DNA from: Candidatus Obscuribacterales bacterium
GTDB taxonomy: Bacteria > Cyanobacteriota > Vampirovibrionia > Obscuribacterales > Obscuribacteraceae
Assembly (NCBI GenBank): GCA_019752635.1
Contig: JAIELX010000001.1
Span: forward strand, 215,547 to 279,546
Direction: 5' to 3'
Length of the DNA: 64,000 bases
Part shown: positions 44,648 to 55,500 of the stretch, piece by piece
Position numbering within the stretch: the first letter of the stretch is position 1
Layout of the letters: every line of letters begins with the position of its first letter
Notes under the pieces: generated by a model
The model's database searches: none
What the model was told of the DNA's origin: nothing
What the model saw: only the letters and a program-made list of their open reading frames with translations
Made by a program: the position numbers and the translations under genes

Positions 44648-45789
44648 TACCTTACCTTCTCCGCTACCCAGAACGCCATCTCCGCCGGTGTCATAGCAGC
44701 AACAGGCATGCCGACGTCCGCCAGATGTTGTGCCATGTTGCGGTCGTACACGGGCTCCGCGTCACGATCCAGTGCTGCCAATCCAAGTAGCTTTGCTCCA
44801 CTTTCGCTTAATGCCTTTATTCGCGAGATCAAGATGTTTGGCGGGGCGCCTTCGTAGAAATCGCTAATGAGAATCACTATTGTTTTGTGAGGAGACTCAA
44901 TAAGACTGGACACGTACTCGACGGCATTGCCAATATCGGTGCCTCCGCCGAGCTGGATTCGCATCAAAGTTTCAACGGGATCGCTTATCGAATCCGACAG
45001 GTCCACAATGTTTGTATCGAACGCTACGAGCCTTGTTTTGAGCGCTGGAATTCCAAAAAAAATCGAGGCCACAATCGAGGAGTGAATGACGTTATTCACC
45101 ATGCTTCCGGATTGATCGAGAAGAATGAATATATTCCATCGTTCGGAATTGCGCCGCACTCTTGAGTTGAAGACCGGCGTTTCTATATACAATCGTTTGC
45201 TGCTTGCATCGAAGTGCCGTAAATTCTTTTCGATTGTCGCCTTAGCGTCCAAGTTCTTAGCTATGCGTAAAAATGAACGCTTTCGTCTGTCTTTCGCTCC
45301 TAGAAATGGTGCTTGCACTTCGTTCAGTAGTGCCTTTGCCAGTTGATCGATTACGTCGCGAATTAGCACTCTTGCCACATTGAGGACATCTTGATTCATC
45401 AGATGTTTCGTTCTCAACACTGCCTTGAGCAAACTTTCACTCGGCTGCGCTCGCCTCAGCACCTCAGGATTGGTAACCATTTCTTCTAGCTGGTACCTTT
45501 CAAGAGCGTCTCTTTCTATCTGTTCGATAGTCTTTCGCGGAAACAGTTCGTGAACTCGGTTGATCCAGTCGGTCACCGTCAAGTTGGAATCGTCAAGCGT
45601 TCCTTGTTGCTGATCTCTGCGGATATTGCGATCGCCGCTGCGCGAGTTTTCTCTGTCATACAGGTAGGAGATCGTTTCGTCGCGTTCTTGCCACTGTCTA
45701 TCGGAGATTCCCCCAAGACACTCATCTGCTCCTGTTCCGAGAACAAGGCGCCAGCGCAGGCGGCGAGTCGATCCTTCGTCGTCAGCCAT
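44647..45789 (-). CDS. yehP: vWA-domain protein (CoxE/YehP-like)
   Basis: 380 residues from ATG 45789, which overlaps the DUF5682 stop by 8 nt; the longer frame to 45813 is rejected. N-terminal half is helical; the C-terminal von Willebrand A domain has a full MIDAS: LLDQSGSMVNN, GGGTDIGNAV and LISDFYEG. vWA proteins of this type work with MoxR AAA+ ATPases, the vWA part binding Mg2+ and a client or partner. MoxR-vWA pairs insert cofactors or remodel protein complexes. Cytoplasmic. Confidence 0.88.
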   Translation of the reverse strand: MADDEGSTRRLRWRLVLGTGADECLGGISDRQWQERDETISYLYDRENSRSGDRNIRRDQQQGTLDDSNLTVTDWINRVHELFPRKTIEQIERDALERYQLEEMVTNPEVLRRAQPSESLLKAVLRTKHLMNQDVLNVARVLIRDVIDQLAKALLNEVQAPFLGAKDRRKRSFLRIAKNLDAKATIEKNLRHFDASSKRLYIETPVFNSRVRRNSERWNIFILLDQSGSMVNNVIHSSIVASIFFGIPALKTRLVAFDTNIVDLSDSISDPVETLMRIQLGGGTDIGNAVEYVSSLIESPHKTIVILISDFYEGAPPNILISRIKALSESGAKLLGLAALDRDAEPVYDRNMAQHLADVGMPVAAMTPAEMAFWVAEKVR

Positions 45790-48244
45790 CGGAGTCGAGA
45801 CCTCGCAATCCAAATTTCTTTAGCGTTTCCTTCACTAGCGATTCGATCATCATCGCTGCTTCGGCAACGTCCAGATCTAACTCGGGCATCGGCGCGTTCA
45901 TGCTTCCGGTTTCCGACATTACAAGTCTGGCCATGTGAAACTTCTCTCGCGGCGTAAAGACAGCGAATGCCAGTCGCAGGTGTGGCAAGGCCACGAGGTA
46001 ATCCTCCGTGGTAAAACTCATCAATAGCTGGTCAATTCTGAGCAATAGGTCTTTGCGGTGTCTTGACGGTTCTTTGGCAAGCAGAAACAATCCAGTGAGA
46101 AAGTCTCCGATCTGTTCCGGGTTGCTGAACAATCCCATGTCGGCAACCACTGATTCAGGCGGTGCTTCGTCCAAAGTCCATAGGCTGCCAGTTGCGGCAC
46201 CACGCAAGATTGCGTCTCGATGCGAATCCATTCGTATGCGGTTCAGCACGTCGACGAAATAGTTTCGATCAAGATCGAGGCGCACGTGGCAGCGTTCGAA
46301 AGTTTCAAGTATGGTTCGCATTGTTGAACCAATTGTTTGATCAGCGGAGCCTGTCGAATCAAGTATCCATACACATCGGTCGAAACACAGGCGCAGTAGC
46401 TCTCCTATTCCCGCAACCGGTTTTTCTTTCAGGACATCGTCGTATCGATAGAGGTACAGCATGTATTGGAGAGCTCGTGTCAGACGGGGCAGTTGCGAAT
46501 CTTCCGCAATTGCGGCCTGCAGTCGTTCGCAGAAGTCTCCCGATAGATTGCTGAATCCCATCAGGCATGCATACATCAATAGAAATGCACATTCGCCTGC
46601 ATCTCCCTCCGCCGCTGATGTTTTCTCCACTAACTTGAACGCGGAGGCGTCAGACAATGTGCTTCCGTAGATTGACGCTTCGATGCAAGCCGATTCAAAT
46701 TGAGGATGTTTCTTGATCTCCCAATGTTCGATCGACTTGCCGCTGGTATCATCCATGAAGTCCGCTGCTTTTCCTCGAAGGTTGAAACCGGGAATGTTCA
46801 GGCAGCTGAGGCGATGCAATGTGCAGCTTTTTACTCTGTCTTCGTGAGTCTGGAGATCCAGATTCATCGGGCGTGGAACTTGTTCTGAAGTTCCGAGTAA
46901 ATCGAGATCTCTGATTAATGACTGTATGTCGAGCACCAGAGGTGGTAGTGCTGTTCCCTCCGCCAGCCTGCCAACCAGATTGCCACGCATTATCTTGTCT
47001 ACGGCTTGTTGCAGCGGGTGAACAATTCCTGTGGACAATTCGTCCTTGACCAGCGCACCGGTTATGCCGTCAAGCAAATCGCGCCGCCAGATCCGTTTGT
47101 GTCCGCGCAGTGCAGCAAGTCCGGCGGCGGTACTTTCCACCGCAATCACGTCTGCCGAGCTAATTTGTTGTTTCCGCTGCCGCAGGTCAGTGACGGCCTT
47201 GAAAAGAAGCTTGCGATACGTGTCCTCGTTGCCCTCCTGTCTGTCCACAAAAGCTTCATGATAGAAGCCCGGACCGGGCATGCCCGCTTCGTAACCGGTA
47301 AGGCTGTCTAATCGCTCATAGGAATACGGTGTCAAACTTATCCCCTGCGCCCGCCTTCGGGAGCGAATTAGTGAAACCGCATCCTCGAAGTCAAAGTCGT
47401 TGTCTTCGTTCTCGTTGTTGACCTCATCAATGTCTCCTTCGTCGTCGTCCGGAGGGGCGGGCTCGTCGACTATCGGTACTTCGCCCGGTGCAAGAGTGAG
47501 GTTCCCTTGTGGCGTTTGCGCATCCGGTTTGTCCAACTTGAGCAACCACGGCATCTCGTCGACTAGATTGTTCACTCTTGCGAACAATGCATAGCTATGA
47601 AAGCCTCCGGTTACAACGACTACTTGACCGGAAAGTGCGTTCAATGCCTTGTTTATCTCGTTTGCCATATACGCTTCGCGCAAAATGTCTTCGTGCTTGG
47701 CGCCATCGGCTAGTCGCATGTGGTAGCACAAGTGATGGCAGCGTTTGAGATACTCGTTCATGTCGAGATTGGGATCGATTTCGAACAAGTTGTCCCACAA
47801 ATCGTGGAAGTCCACCACTCCGAATTTCTCGCACAAAGTGCCAATGTAGTCGCTGCGCAGAAGCGCAGCATCGCTATAGCGGTTCTTTCGAGACGTCGGA
47901 AAGGCAAGGTCGCACCAGGGCATGTCTATGAATGAAACCGGACATTTTAACGCCTTGCCGGCCAGTATGGATCGCCATTCCGGCGAGTATTCGCAAAACG
48001 GGTAGAACACACCCATGCGACTTTCATCGCTCAGCATAGTGTAGCTGTAGATTGCAATCGGCAACTTGTGTGGCAAGGCCAACTGCGACATCTGCGAGTT
48101 GAAATCGGCAGGACCTTCAATCAGCACTGCAGCCGGACGTGTCTTCAAGATGTAATCTTCGATAAGCAGTGCGGCCGCCGGACTGTGGTGGCGTACCGGA
48201 AAGTAGAACACTCGTTCGTCTGTTGAGAGAATGCGGGGATTCAT
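45782..48244 (-). CDS. yehM: DUF5682 family protein (YehM-like)
   Basis: 820 residues. The N-terminus has [20 protein letters not shown] and [13 protein letters not shown], then [14 protein letters not shown], the pattern I associate with DUF5682, whose N-terminal part resembles TraB/ChaN-type folds (conserved HHSPA and GFH). An acidic stretch (about 265-285) is a linker. The rest is helical with no recognised motif. It overlaps both neighbours (ATGA with moxR, 8 nt with vWA), so the four proteins are made together, probably as one complex. Biochemical activity unknown. Confidence 0.78.
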   Translation of the reverse strand: MNPRILSTDERVFYFPVRHHSPAAALLIEDYILKTRPAAVLIEGPADFNSQMSQLALPHKLPIAIYSYTMLSDESRMGVFYPFCEYSPEWRSILAGKALKCPVSFIDMPWCDLAFPTSRKNRYSDAALLRSDYIGTLCEKFGVVDFHDLWDNLFEIDPNLDMNEYLKRCHHLCYHMRLADGAKHEDILREAYMANEINKALNALSGQVVVVTGGFHSYALFARVNNLVDEMPWLLKLDKPDAQTPQGNLTLAPGEVPIVDEPAPPDDDEGDIDEVNNENEDNDFDFEDAVSLIRSRRRAQGISLTPYSYERLDSLTGYEAGMPGPGFYHEAFVDRQEGNEDTYRKLLFKAVTDLRQRKQQISSADVIAVESTAAGLAALRGHKRIWRRDLLDGITGALVKDELSTGIVHPLQQAVDKIMRGNLVGRLAEGTALPPLVLDIQSLIRDLDLLGTSEQVPRPMNLDLQTHEDRVKSCTLHRLSCLNIPGFNLRGKAADFMDDTSGKSIEHWEIKKHPQFESACIEASIYGSTLSDASAFKLVEKTSAAEGDAGECAFLLMYACLMGFSNLSGDFCERLQAAIAEDSQLPRLTRALQYMLYLYRYDDVLKEKPVAGIGELLRLCFDRCVWILDSTGSADQTIGSTMRTILETFERCHVRLDLDRNYFVDVLNRIRMDSHRDAILRGAATGSLWTLDEAPPESVVADMGLFSNPEQIGDFLTGLFLLAKEPSRHRKDLLLRIDQLLMSFTTEDYLVALPHLRLAFAVFTPREKFHMARLVMSETGSMNAPMPELDLDVAEAAMMIESLVKETLKKFGLRGLDSDG

Positions 48245-49347
48245 GGCAGAAACTTACGTGCTTCGTAGAACGCTTGCCAAAACTTCCCCCTTCGATTTTT
48301 GACCGCGTGGTTAAAGTAATGATGAATCTTCTTTCGATCATCGGCTGAGTCTTTCAGCGCAGTGCCGAGCATGCTGTGGACCAGATGCTCAGCGCCGATG
48401 GTGCCGTCTGCATAATAGTACGCGTGAACTCCGGCAGCATACGCCGTTGAGATTGCCTCCGCGGTGCTCATAACCGTTGCTGTCTGTTCGATGGATTGTC
48501 CGTCGGTCGTTTTGCCTTCTCGCAGTTCGTGGAACGTCGTCACGATCACTTCTGTCGCATCGAGGGGCAATTGAATAGGAATGTTCGTGCGTTCAAACAT
48601 TTTGTCGGTCTCGCGTTTAACAAGTTCAATCTCGTCTTTGACGTGCGAAATAGCTTGAACTGTTTCGAAGTTGAAGCGGCGCTTCAACGCCGCGCTCATT
48701 TCGTTGACACCCCTGTCGCGAGTATTGGCGGTGGCGATGACATTGAAGCCCTGTTTCGCAAACAGCATTCTGGAATCATCCGGTAGCTCGGGAATCGCCA
48801 GGACGCGATCGCTAAGGACCGACAACATGGTGTCTTGAATTTCTAGCGGGCAGCGTGTGATTTCCTCAAACCGCACCACCAGACCTTCTTTCATAGCTCG
48901 GTACAACGGTGCTGCAACCAGCGATCTTTCGCTCGGACCCTCTGCAAGTAACATCGCGTAGTTCCAGGAATATTTTATGTTGTCCTCCGTGGTGCCACCG
49001 CTTCCTTGTATCGTTAAAGTTGAGTCACCGCTGATCGCCGCCGCAAGCAATTCGCTCAGATAACTCTTTGCCGTGCCAGGTTCTCCAATCAACATTAACC
49101 CTCTATTTGTCGCCAGGGCAACGACACAACGTTCCAGAAAACTTCGACTGCCGACAAACTTGGGCTCGATCTTCGAGCTGACATCGCCAGCGACAAACTT
49201 AATAACGGACTGCGGGCTCATTCGCCAACCCGGGGGGCGAGGGGATGCTTTGTCCTGCTGCTCAAGCTTCTCAAGCTCGGATTTGTATAGGACTTCAGCC
49301 GGAGGACGTTGTATTTCAAGCTTGTTCGATTCAACTTTCTTAGCCAC
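48241..49347 (-). CDS. yehL: MoxR-family AAA+ ATPase (YehL-like)
   Basis: 368 residues. AAA+ elements: Walker [17 protein letters not shown], Walker [17 protein letters not shown] with the catalytic Glu, the MoxR insert region, sensor [21 protein letters not shown] followed by the Arg finger KRRFNFE. MoxR proteins are chaperone-like remodelers working with vWA partners. It is the first gene of the operon; its promoter lies in the 260-base gap shared with the divergent NTF2-like gene. N-terminal 55 residues are unique to this family branch. Confidence 0.9.
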   Translation of the reverse strand: MAKKVESNKLEIQRPPAEVLYKSELEKLEQQDKASPRPPGWRMSPQSVIKFVAGDVSSKIEPKFVGSRSFLERCVVALATNRGLMLIGEPGTAKSYLSELLAAAISGDSTLTIQGSGGTTEDNIKYSWNYAMLLAEGPSERSLVAAPLYRAMKEGLVVRFEEITRCPLEIQDTMLSVLSDRVLAIPELPDDSRMLFAKQGFNVIATANTRDRGVNEMSAALKRRFNFETVQAISHVKDEIELVKRETDKMFERTNIPIQLPLDATEVIVTTFHELREGKTTDGQSIEQTATVMSTAEAISTAYAAGVHAYYYADGTIGAEHLVHSMLGTALKDSADDRKKIHHYFNHAVKNRRGKFWQAFYEARKFLP

Positions 49348-49609
49348 TGTTTCAAGTCCTTGCGGGCCGGGATTGCTCTCCGTTGAGGATTTTTAGGATT
49401 CTCCGGTCCAAGATTTTACTATGCGTGGCCGTCATAGATCCCTCTTGCCTGATTTCAGTATCAACTTTATTTGCCTCACAACATCCTCACGGCTTGAACT
49501 TTAAGATCACATTCGAGAAGAGAAGAGTTGAAAGGAGGTTTTAGTTACGTCACCGGTAAGGAACAATATTTCAGGTATCTGTGTAGATTCAGAGTCAACG
49601 GAGTTGAAA

Positions 49610-50527
49610 ATGAAGACGAGTTCAGTTAGTAAGGTCTTTAGTGCGGCGGCATTATTGGCTTTGCTGAGTTTGCAATGTGCAAGCGTGTCTGCGGCAAGTG
49701 ACACGCTTGCTCCATCTACCAGCGGAGATGAGCAAACTATACGCTCGCAGGCTCAGGCTTATGCGAACGCATTCTCTGCCGCCGATGTGAAAGCGTTAGG
49801 TAGCATGTGGTCGGCTGACGGCACTCTCACGGATGTGCGAGGGCACGTATTCAAAGGTCGCGCTGCTATAGAAGACAACTATGCCGGATTCTTCAATCGC
49901 TTTGGTAAGCAGCCCTTGGAAGTAACTGTGACTTCAGTAAAATTTCCATCCTCGGATGTTGCAATCGAGGAGGGTACAGGGAAATTGCTAAACTCCTCCA
50001 CTCCTGTCGATATTTGTCGTTATCAGGCTGTGCACGTTCGCAAGGACGGAAAGTGGGAAATGGTTAGTGTTGCAGAAACGCCATATGTAGCTGCGGATTC
50101 GAAAGAGTACCTGAAGGAGCTTTCCTGGCTGGTAGGCGATTGGAAGGCGCAAGGACCGGCCGGCTCTATGCGATTCTCTGCTGATTGGATCTCGAACAGA
50201 AACTTTATTTCTTGTACCTGGTACGCACAGGGCTCGAACCAGCCATCCGAAATGGAAGTGATTGGTTGGGACCCCGCAGCGGAGCAGATCTCCTCCTGGC
50301 ACTTCGGTGCTAACGGAGGCTCCGGGCGTGCCAATTGGCGCAAGGACAAGAGTTCCTGGATTGTTCAGGGGGAAGGTGTTCAGCCTGGCGGTGCTTTTGG
50401 TCGCGCGCAATACACTTTCAAAAAGGTCGACGACAACAACTTTACTTGGAGATCCGACAAGCGATCTCTCAACGGAATTCAGATGCCCACTATCGATGAA
50501 ATAAAGGTGACGCGTGTAAACAAATGA
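49610..50527 (+). CDS. Secreted SgcJ/EcaC-type NTF2-like protein with C-terminal lipocalin-like domain
   Basis: 305 residues from ATG 49610, with GGAG 6 bases upstream. Signal peptide of about 29 residues (FSAAALLALLSLQCASVSAA). Residues about 40-150 fit the NTF2-like SgcJ/EcaC group: IRSQAQAYANAFSAADVKAL, MWSADGTLTDVRGHVFKGRA and HVRKDGKWEMVSV. Residues about 165-300 (ELSWLVGDWKAQGPAGSMRF ... IDEIKVTRV) are a beta-barrel resembling DUF1579-like lipocalin folds. Exported; ligand unknown. A Gly-rich protein gene follows 50 bases later, in the same apparent unit, and moxR is divergent. Confidence 0.75.
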   Translation: MKTSSVSKVFSAAALLALLSLQCASVSAASDTLAPSTSGDEQTIRSQAQAYANAFSAADVKALGSMWSADGTLTDVRGHVFKGRAAIEDNYAGFFNRFGKQPLEVTVTSVKFPSSDVAIEEGTGKLLNSSTPVDICRYQAVHVRKDGKWEMVSVAETPYVAADSKEYLKELSWLVGDWKAQGPAGSMRFSADWISNRNFISCTWYAQGSNQPSEMEVIGWDPAAEQISSWHFGANGGSGRANWRKDKSSWIVQGEGVQPGGAFGRAQYTFKKVDDNNFTWRSDKRSLNGIQMPTIDEIKVTRVNK

Positions 50528-50577
50528 AGTTAGTGCGAAGGAGGGGCCGTAGACAAAAACGAATTGAGGACCAGCAA

Positions 50578-51768
50578 ATGAATAAGATTAAACGAAGTAG
50601 TAGCTGCAAAATGACTTTGACAGTTACGGCCGTGTTATTACTCATGGGCGCCAATTGTGCGCCGAGCTTCGCTCGAGGCGGCGGTGGCTTCGGCGGCGGT
50701 GGCGGCGGTCGCATGGGCGGTGGTATCGTCTATGGTGGTGGGCGCACGGGCGGCGGCATCGATTATCGAGGCTATGACCAGACTGGCGGTGGCATCGATT
50801 ACAGGGGCGGCGACCGTATGGGCGGCGGAATCGATAATCGTGGCTTCGGAGGCGACGGATTCCGCGGTGCCGACTTGCGTGATAATGACAGACCTAGCGC
50901 GTTTTCCGGACCGGCGGGGGATAGACCTGGTGCGGTGAGCGATGCGCAGCGGGAGCAAGCCGCTAATCAAACATGGAATTCAGGCCGGCTTTCTACTGAT
51001 GGCGGATTTGGACAGTTGAGCAATGTGCACAACTACTCCATGCCTAATCGGGGCAACGCAAATGTCGGGCGGGTCTCCAACGCAACAAATGTTGCCAGGG
51101 CCGCTGATGTACGCCACGCATTCAACAGATACGACAGCTTTGGCCGCGATTGGTGGGGGCGTTACCCCGGCTCATGGTATCGACCGTGGTGGCGTGATCG
51201 CGATCCTTACTGGGCCTGGGGCTGGGGACTTTGGTCCGACTATGCTGGATGGTGGGACTGGGATGATGATACTGAGCCGACCGAGTATGACTACGGTGAC
51301 AATATAACCTACCAGAACAATCAGGTCTATTACGGATCACAGCCTGCGGCAACAGCAGAGCAGTATTATACGCAGGCCCAAACACTTGCAACTAATGCCA
51401 TCAGCAAATCAACCAACGACGATTGGAAGCCGCTTGGCGTGTTCTCGCTAGTTCAAGGTAGTCAAACAAATTCAACCGCTTTGTTCCAGCTCGCGGTCAA
51501 CAAAGATGGTGCTATTGCCGGTAACTATTACAACATGTTGACCAATGACGTGAAACCGGTTCACGGTGCCATAGACCGAAAATCGATGCGCGTCGCCTGG
51601 ACGGTGCAAGGTGCGCCTGGTGTGGTGTATGACAGCGGTTTTGCCAATCTCATGCAACCTCAAAGTCCGATACTGGTGCATTTCAGCAAAGCAAAAACGC
51701 AACAGTTCTCTCTGGTTCGCATGCAGCAACCGACGCAAACAAGCTACAACGGCTCGAACTCGTTGTAG
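50578..51768 (+). CDS. Secreted Gly-rich protein with conserved C-terminal domain
   Basis: 396 residues from ATG 50578, with GAGGA 7 bases upstream; an in-frame ATG at 50524 overlapping the previous stop is less likely. Signal peptide ends near SFA. Residues about 33-110 are Gly/Arg/Tyr repeats (GGGFGGGGGGRMGGG, then five copies of a 'R/T-G/M-GGGI-D/V-Y/N-RG' unit). A Trp/Tyr-rich middle (RYPGSWYRPWWRDRDPYWAW) is followed by a helical then beta C-terminal domain ending in SPILVHFSKAKTQQFSLVRM. Probably surface or periplasmic; the role is unknown. Confidence 0.65.
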   Translation: MNKIKRSSSCKMTLTVTAVLLLMGANCAPSFARGGGGFGGGGGGRMGGGIVYGGGRTGGGIDYRGYDQTGGGIDYRGGDRMGGGIDNRGFGGDGFRGADLRDNDRPSAFSGPAGDRPGAVSDAQREQAANQTWNSGRLSTDGGFGQLSNVHNYSMPNRGNANVGRVSNATNVARAADVRHAFNRYDSFGRDWWGRYPGSWYRPWWRDRDPYWAWGWGLWSDYAGWWDWDDDTEPTEYDYGDNITYQNNQVYYGSQPAATAEQYYTQAQTLATNAISKSTNDDWKPLGVFSLVQGSQTNSTALFQLAVNKDGAIAGNYYNMLTNDVKPVHGAIDRKSMRVAWTVQGAPGVVYDSGFANLMQPQSPILVHFSKAKTQQFSLVRMQQPTQTSYNGSNSL

Positions 51769-52082
51769 TTTCTTCGGACAAGCTTAGCGCGAACGGCGTT
51801 TTCGCGCGGAGGCGACGAGGGCTTGCCGAGGGAGCCGCAGCGCTACAAGCAATAACCGCAACGATAGCCTCTTCGGGGCTATCGTTTTTTTTTCTTGGTC
51901 TTCCTTTCATTTTTGCCTTTATTACTTTAGACAAGCCCTTTAGGGGGGCGAATGGCTCGTGCGACGCGGTGGGGTTAGCTGATGGATCAGCTTGTTTCGC
52001 GGAATAACTCCTTGACCTTAGTTTTAAGGCGGCATCATTGCGTTGTTGCTTGCAAGCGGTAGAATGTTAGCGAGGGAATCAC
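51769..52082. other. Intergenic region with two hairpins
   Basis: Holds a hairpin without U tract (GCGCGAA/TTCGCGC, 51787-51807), the terminator listed separately, and then about 190 bases without a recognised signal before the yaiI-like GTG start. Confidence 0.4.
51862..51893 (+). terminator. Rho-independent terminator after the Gly-rich protein gene
   Basis: CGATAGCC pairs with GGCTATCG around TCTTCGG, followed by nine Ts. Confidence 0.9.
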
Positions 52083-52538
52083 GTGAAAGTATGGATTGAC
52101 GCGGATGCTTGCCCTGGCGCCGTCACGGAAGTTGTGACTCGCGCTGCGCATAAGCTGCACATCGAAACTGTTTTTGTAGCCAACAAGCCGTTGCGTCCGC
52201 CAGAGTCGCCGTACATTTTCACGGTCCTGGTTGGAGCCGGAATGGATGTGGCGGACGCGTACATCGCCGAGCAAGCGCAACCGGGAGATCTGGTCGTAAC
52301 GAATGATATACCTTTAGCGTCGCTGCTGGTGCCAAAGGGCGTCGTAGTCATTAGTCCCCGCGGAGATTTGTTCAGTGAAGATAACATTGGTGAGCGGTTA
52401 TCCAGTAGGGACTTAATGCATTCCTTGCGCGAAACCGGAACTGTGACCGGCGGACCGCAGCCCTTCAACGAAAAGCATAAGCGCGCCTTTGCCAATCGCT
52501 TTGATGCCGCGCTGCAAAAATTGCGCCGCCAAAATTGA
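52083..52538 (+). CDS. yaiI: YaiI/YqxD family protein (DUF188)
   Basis: 151 residues, GTG start. The family is clear from VWIDADACPGAVTEVVTRAA, VGAGMDVADAYI, PGDLVVTNDIPLASLLVPKG and SPRGDLFSEDNIGERLSSRD. The conserved aspartates (DAD, D in MDVAD, ND) resemble a PIN-like nuclease site, so a nuclease role has been suggested for the family but is not established. No link to neighbours; convergent with the WGR-DUF4132 gene. Confidence 0.92.
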   Translation: MKVWIDADACPGAVTEVVTRAAHKLHIETVFVANKPLRPPESPYIFTVLVGAGMDVADAYIAEQAQPGDLVVTNDIPLASLLVPKGVVVISPRGDLFSEDNIGERLSSRDLMHSLRETGTVTGGPQPFNEKHKRAFANRFDAALQKLRRQN

Positions 52539-52599
52539 AAACGCTCATTCGGGCTACGTCCGGCCCTCTCCCGGAGGCGCCCGGGAAACGCTGGTTTCG

Positions 52600-55500
52600 T
52601 TAATAGTCGGCTCGCGCTTTTGATGCAAGCAGTGTGAGGTCGGCGAGGACTTCGCTGATGACAATGGAGTCTACGAATTCCAGTGGTACCATTTCCGGCT
52701 TGGAGTACCAGCTTGATCGGTCCCTTGATGCTTGCTCAAAGTGGCAGCTCTTGATGTCCTGATCGTCGCTTTCCACGATCATGCCGATGCCGATCCAGTC
52801 GTAACTGGCTACAGCCGTTATGTTTGCGCCGGGAAAAAACTTGTAGTGTTCGTGAAAACAGCCGCCATCTTCAACTGAACCACGTTGCCAACCGTGTTTT
52901 TCAAGGATGCTGACGATACTTGCTGCCGGTATCATTTTTCCTGCGAATCGAGTTATCTCCTCTTTCGATTTCTCCGATTCGTCTAGTGTATAGATTGCAC
53001 GGCCTAGCTGCGGGAATGGGGAAATAAGATCATAGTCGCTGAAAACTTCTCCCCATCTTGTTTTTAGATTCTCGTCCATTTGGAGTGGATGCACTATGCC
53101 AATGTCTTCATGACCTTCCAATGTCAAAAGTTTATCGTCTTGATCGGCAAGGGTCTGGTCTTCCGTGACACGAAAAGATCTGCGGAGCATGCCTTCCATA
53201 TCAAACTCGCCCCAAACCATAAGGCGAATCAGATTGAACATCAGCGGGTGTTTCACAAGCAAGTTTTGAAAATCGTCCACATTCCAGCGCCGACCCGTAA
53301 CCATCGCTTGTTCTAGCCTGAACGCCTGTACTTTGGCGACGTCCTTGATTTGCTGCTTCAGTAGTTTCCAGTCCAGCAACGCCGATTCTGATTTGGTTGC
53401 ATCGTCTTTGCTATTAGGCTTCGGCAGGTCCGGTTTGACTTTCCCTTCTTCGTCTTTGACGAGTGCTTTCATTTCGCCGCTAAGTACGAACGAGAATTGG
53501 CGTGGACCAAAATCGAACACTCTCTGTCCACGTTCATCCAATCCGCAATCAGGCACTATGCGGTCTTCCAGCTCTTCTCGTGAGAAACCGCGTTCTCGCG
53601 CGATGTGCTCCATGCACTCCGCCGCCTTTTGTTTCAGAGCTTTAAATGGCAGTTTCTGTGCTATGCCGTTTATCTGCATTAAAGCGGTATCGCTACCGAT
53701 CTGACGCAGACACTCTAAACCGACCACTGCTCTTTGATGCTGGCTTTCGCCAGGCCATTGACGGATGAGCGGCGTAAGCTTTAGTGCTGTATCGTCCGAG
53801 CCCAATAGTCCGGTTGCGAACATCGCCCATTTATCTTTGGGCGGAGCCCCGGATTTGAGCCACTTGTCAAAAAGCCACCAGGCGCACTTGTCGCTACTGC
53901 GAGATTCCAGCCCGTTTTTCAATAACTGAATAAGCGGATGAGGTACGTCGAAGGTACTCTTCTTCAACGCAAACAAAACTTGCTCCATGTACTCAGGACC
54001 CAGTTTCTGCTTATTGATCATGATGGGGGGCACCGCATTGAGTGCAAGCCAGTCCGGCAGCTTTTCCTTCGCCGGTTTGTGCTCTGCGAATGCATCCTTT
54101 AGCCACTGAGGCATGCTGGCCTCGTCCATGATCGGTGCAGAATCGTCCGGGGAGTGAAACATGCCGTTCACCTGAGCGACAATTTCAGCGCTCAACCCGG
54201 CGCTTGAAAGTCCGTGGCGCAGATTACCCAATATCTCTTTTGCGGAATCAGCAAGCTTTCCTTTCTCAGAACACAATTTCAGCAGCTCGGGCACGCTCCA
54301 CCGCGGGTGCGCTTCCAGCCAGACTCGTGCTAAATGCGGAACGAAAGAGTCGCGCAGTAACTCAATTACAACAGGTGTCAATTCCGGCGCCTCTGCCAGC
54401 GCCAGTAGCTTAAATCGCTTCTCCTGCTCCTCCTTGTTGTACGAATCTTTTGCCAGCTGAAGTAAACGATCCAGCCCCGCCGTCCCCGTTGCGGCCATCC
54501 AGTAACGCATAAAATGGTCCTGATTGTCGGCGCGCGAAATTACGATGTACGGTGAATCTCGCAATTGGAGGTCCAGTCGCTCGGCTTGCTGCAAGATGCT
54601 TTCAGGAGATGGCAGGGCGAAAATCAGAGCATGGGGAACTTCGTAGCGAGTAACGTCGCGAAACTCTCGATCAGGAAGCTGCTCAAGAAGTTGCTGAATC
54701 TCATCGCCCATTCTCAGGAAAGAGGCAACGGTGTAAAACGATTTGACTCGCGATTTCACCGGAGCAGAAAGGTATTCTGCCGGTTTGAGGTGTGGTCGGA
54801 GCCAGTTTTGAATGAACTCCAAGTCTTTGTCCGGCAGAAACGGCATAACCCATTCGCGAAACTTTTGCATGAGATTGAACGCTTCTGTTTGTCGTTGTCC
54901 TGAAGCGTATTGGACAAAATCCCAAGCCGGGCAAAGTGCGCAGATCAGATATGTCAGCTCTTGCTCCATCATCTCCGTGCTTGCGGTACTCTGCGAAAGA
55001 CTTTTGAAGAGCAAGTCCATTTCCGCAGTCGTAACAATTCCGGTAAATCGCGCTCCGCGCAAGTTTTCAAAAATTCGTTCTTTCGATTTTTGACACGCAA
55101 GATTCTTCTCTCTGTCCCACCCGATGCTTCCTCCGGGGGAGAGCGCAAATTGTTCCGTTGCACGAAACCAGAACTCAGCTTCCTCACGAGAAAGTTGCAA
55201 TGGATTCGGGTATTTCTTGCGAACAGCATTTATCCATTTGTACCCGTCGCTTGTCATTGCATTCAGCCGCTGCAGGCAGGAGTCTCGGTCGAAGGGGACC
55301 ACTGCCGGTTTCCGAAGATTCACGGTTCGCGGTAACCATTGGCACCAGATGTAGTCTTCCGGGCGAAGCGAGAATCTTGTTTCATGAACGTTGTTTGGCG
55401 CCGACTTTTGCGCCGCACTCGCGTTGAGTTCGTGAAGGTCCTTATCCTTGTCTTCTTCGGCGAGGGCAGTGGCTGCTTTGCCCTTAGACACCGCTGTCGG

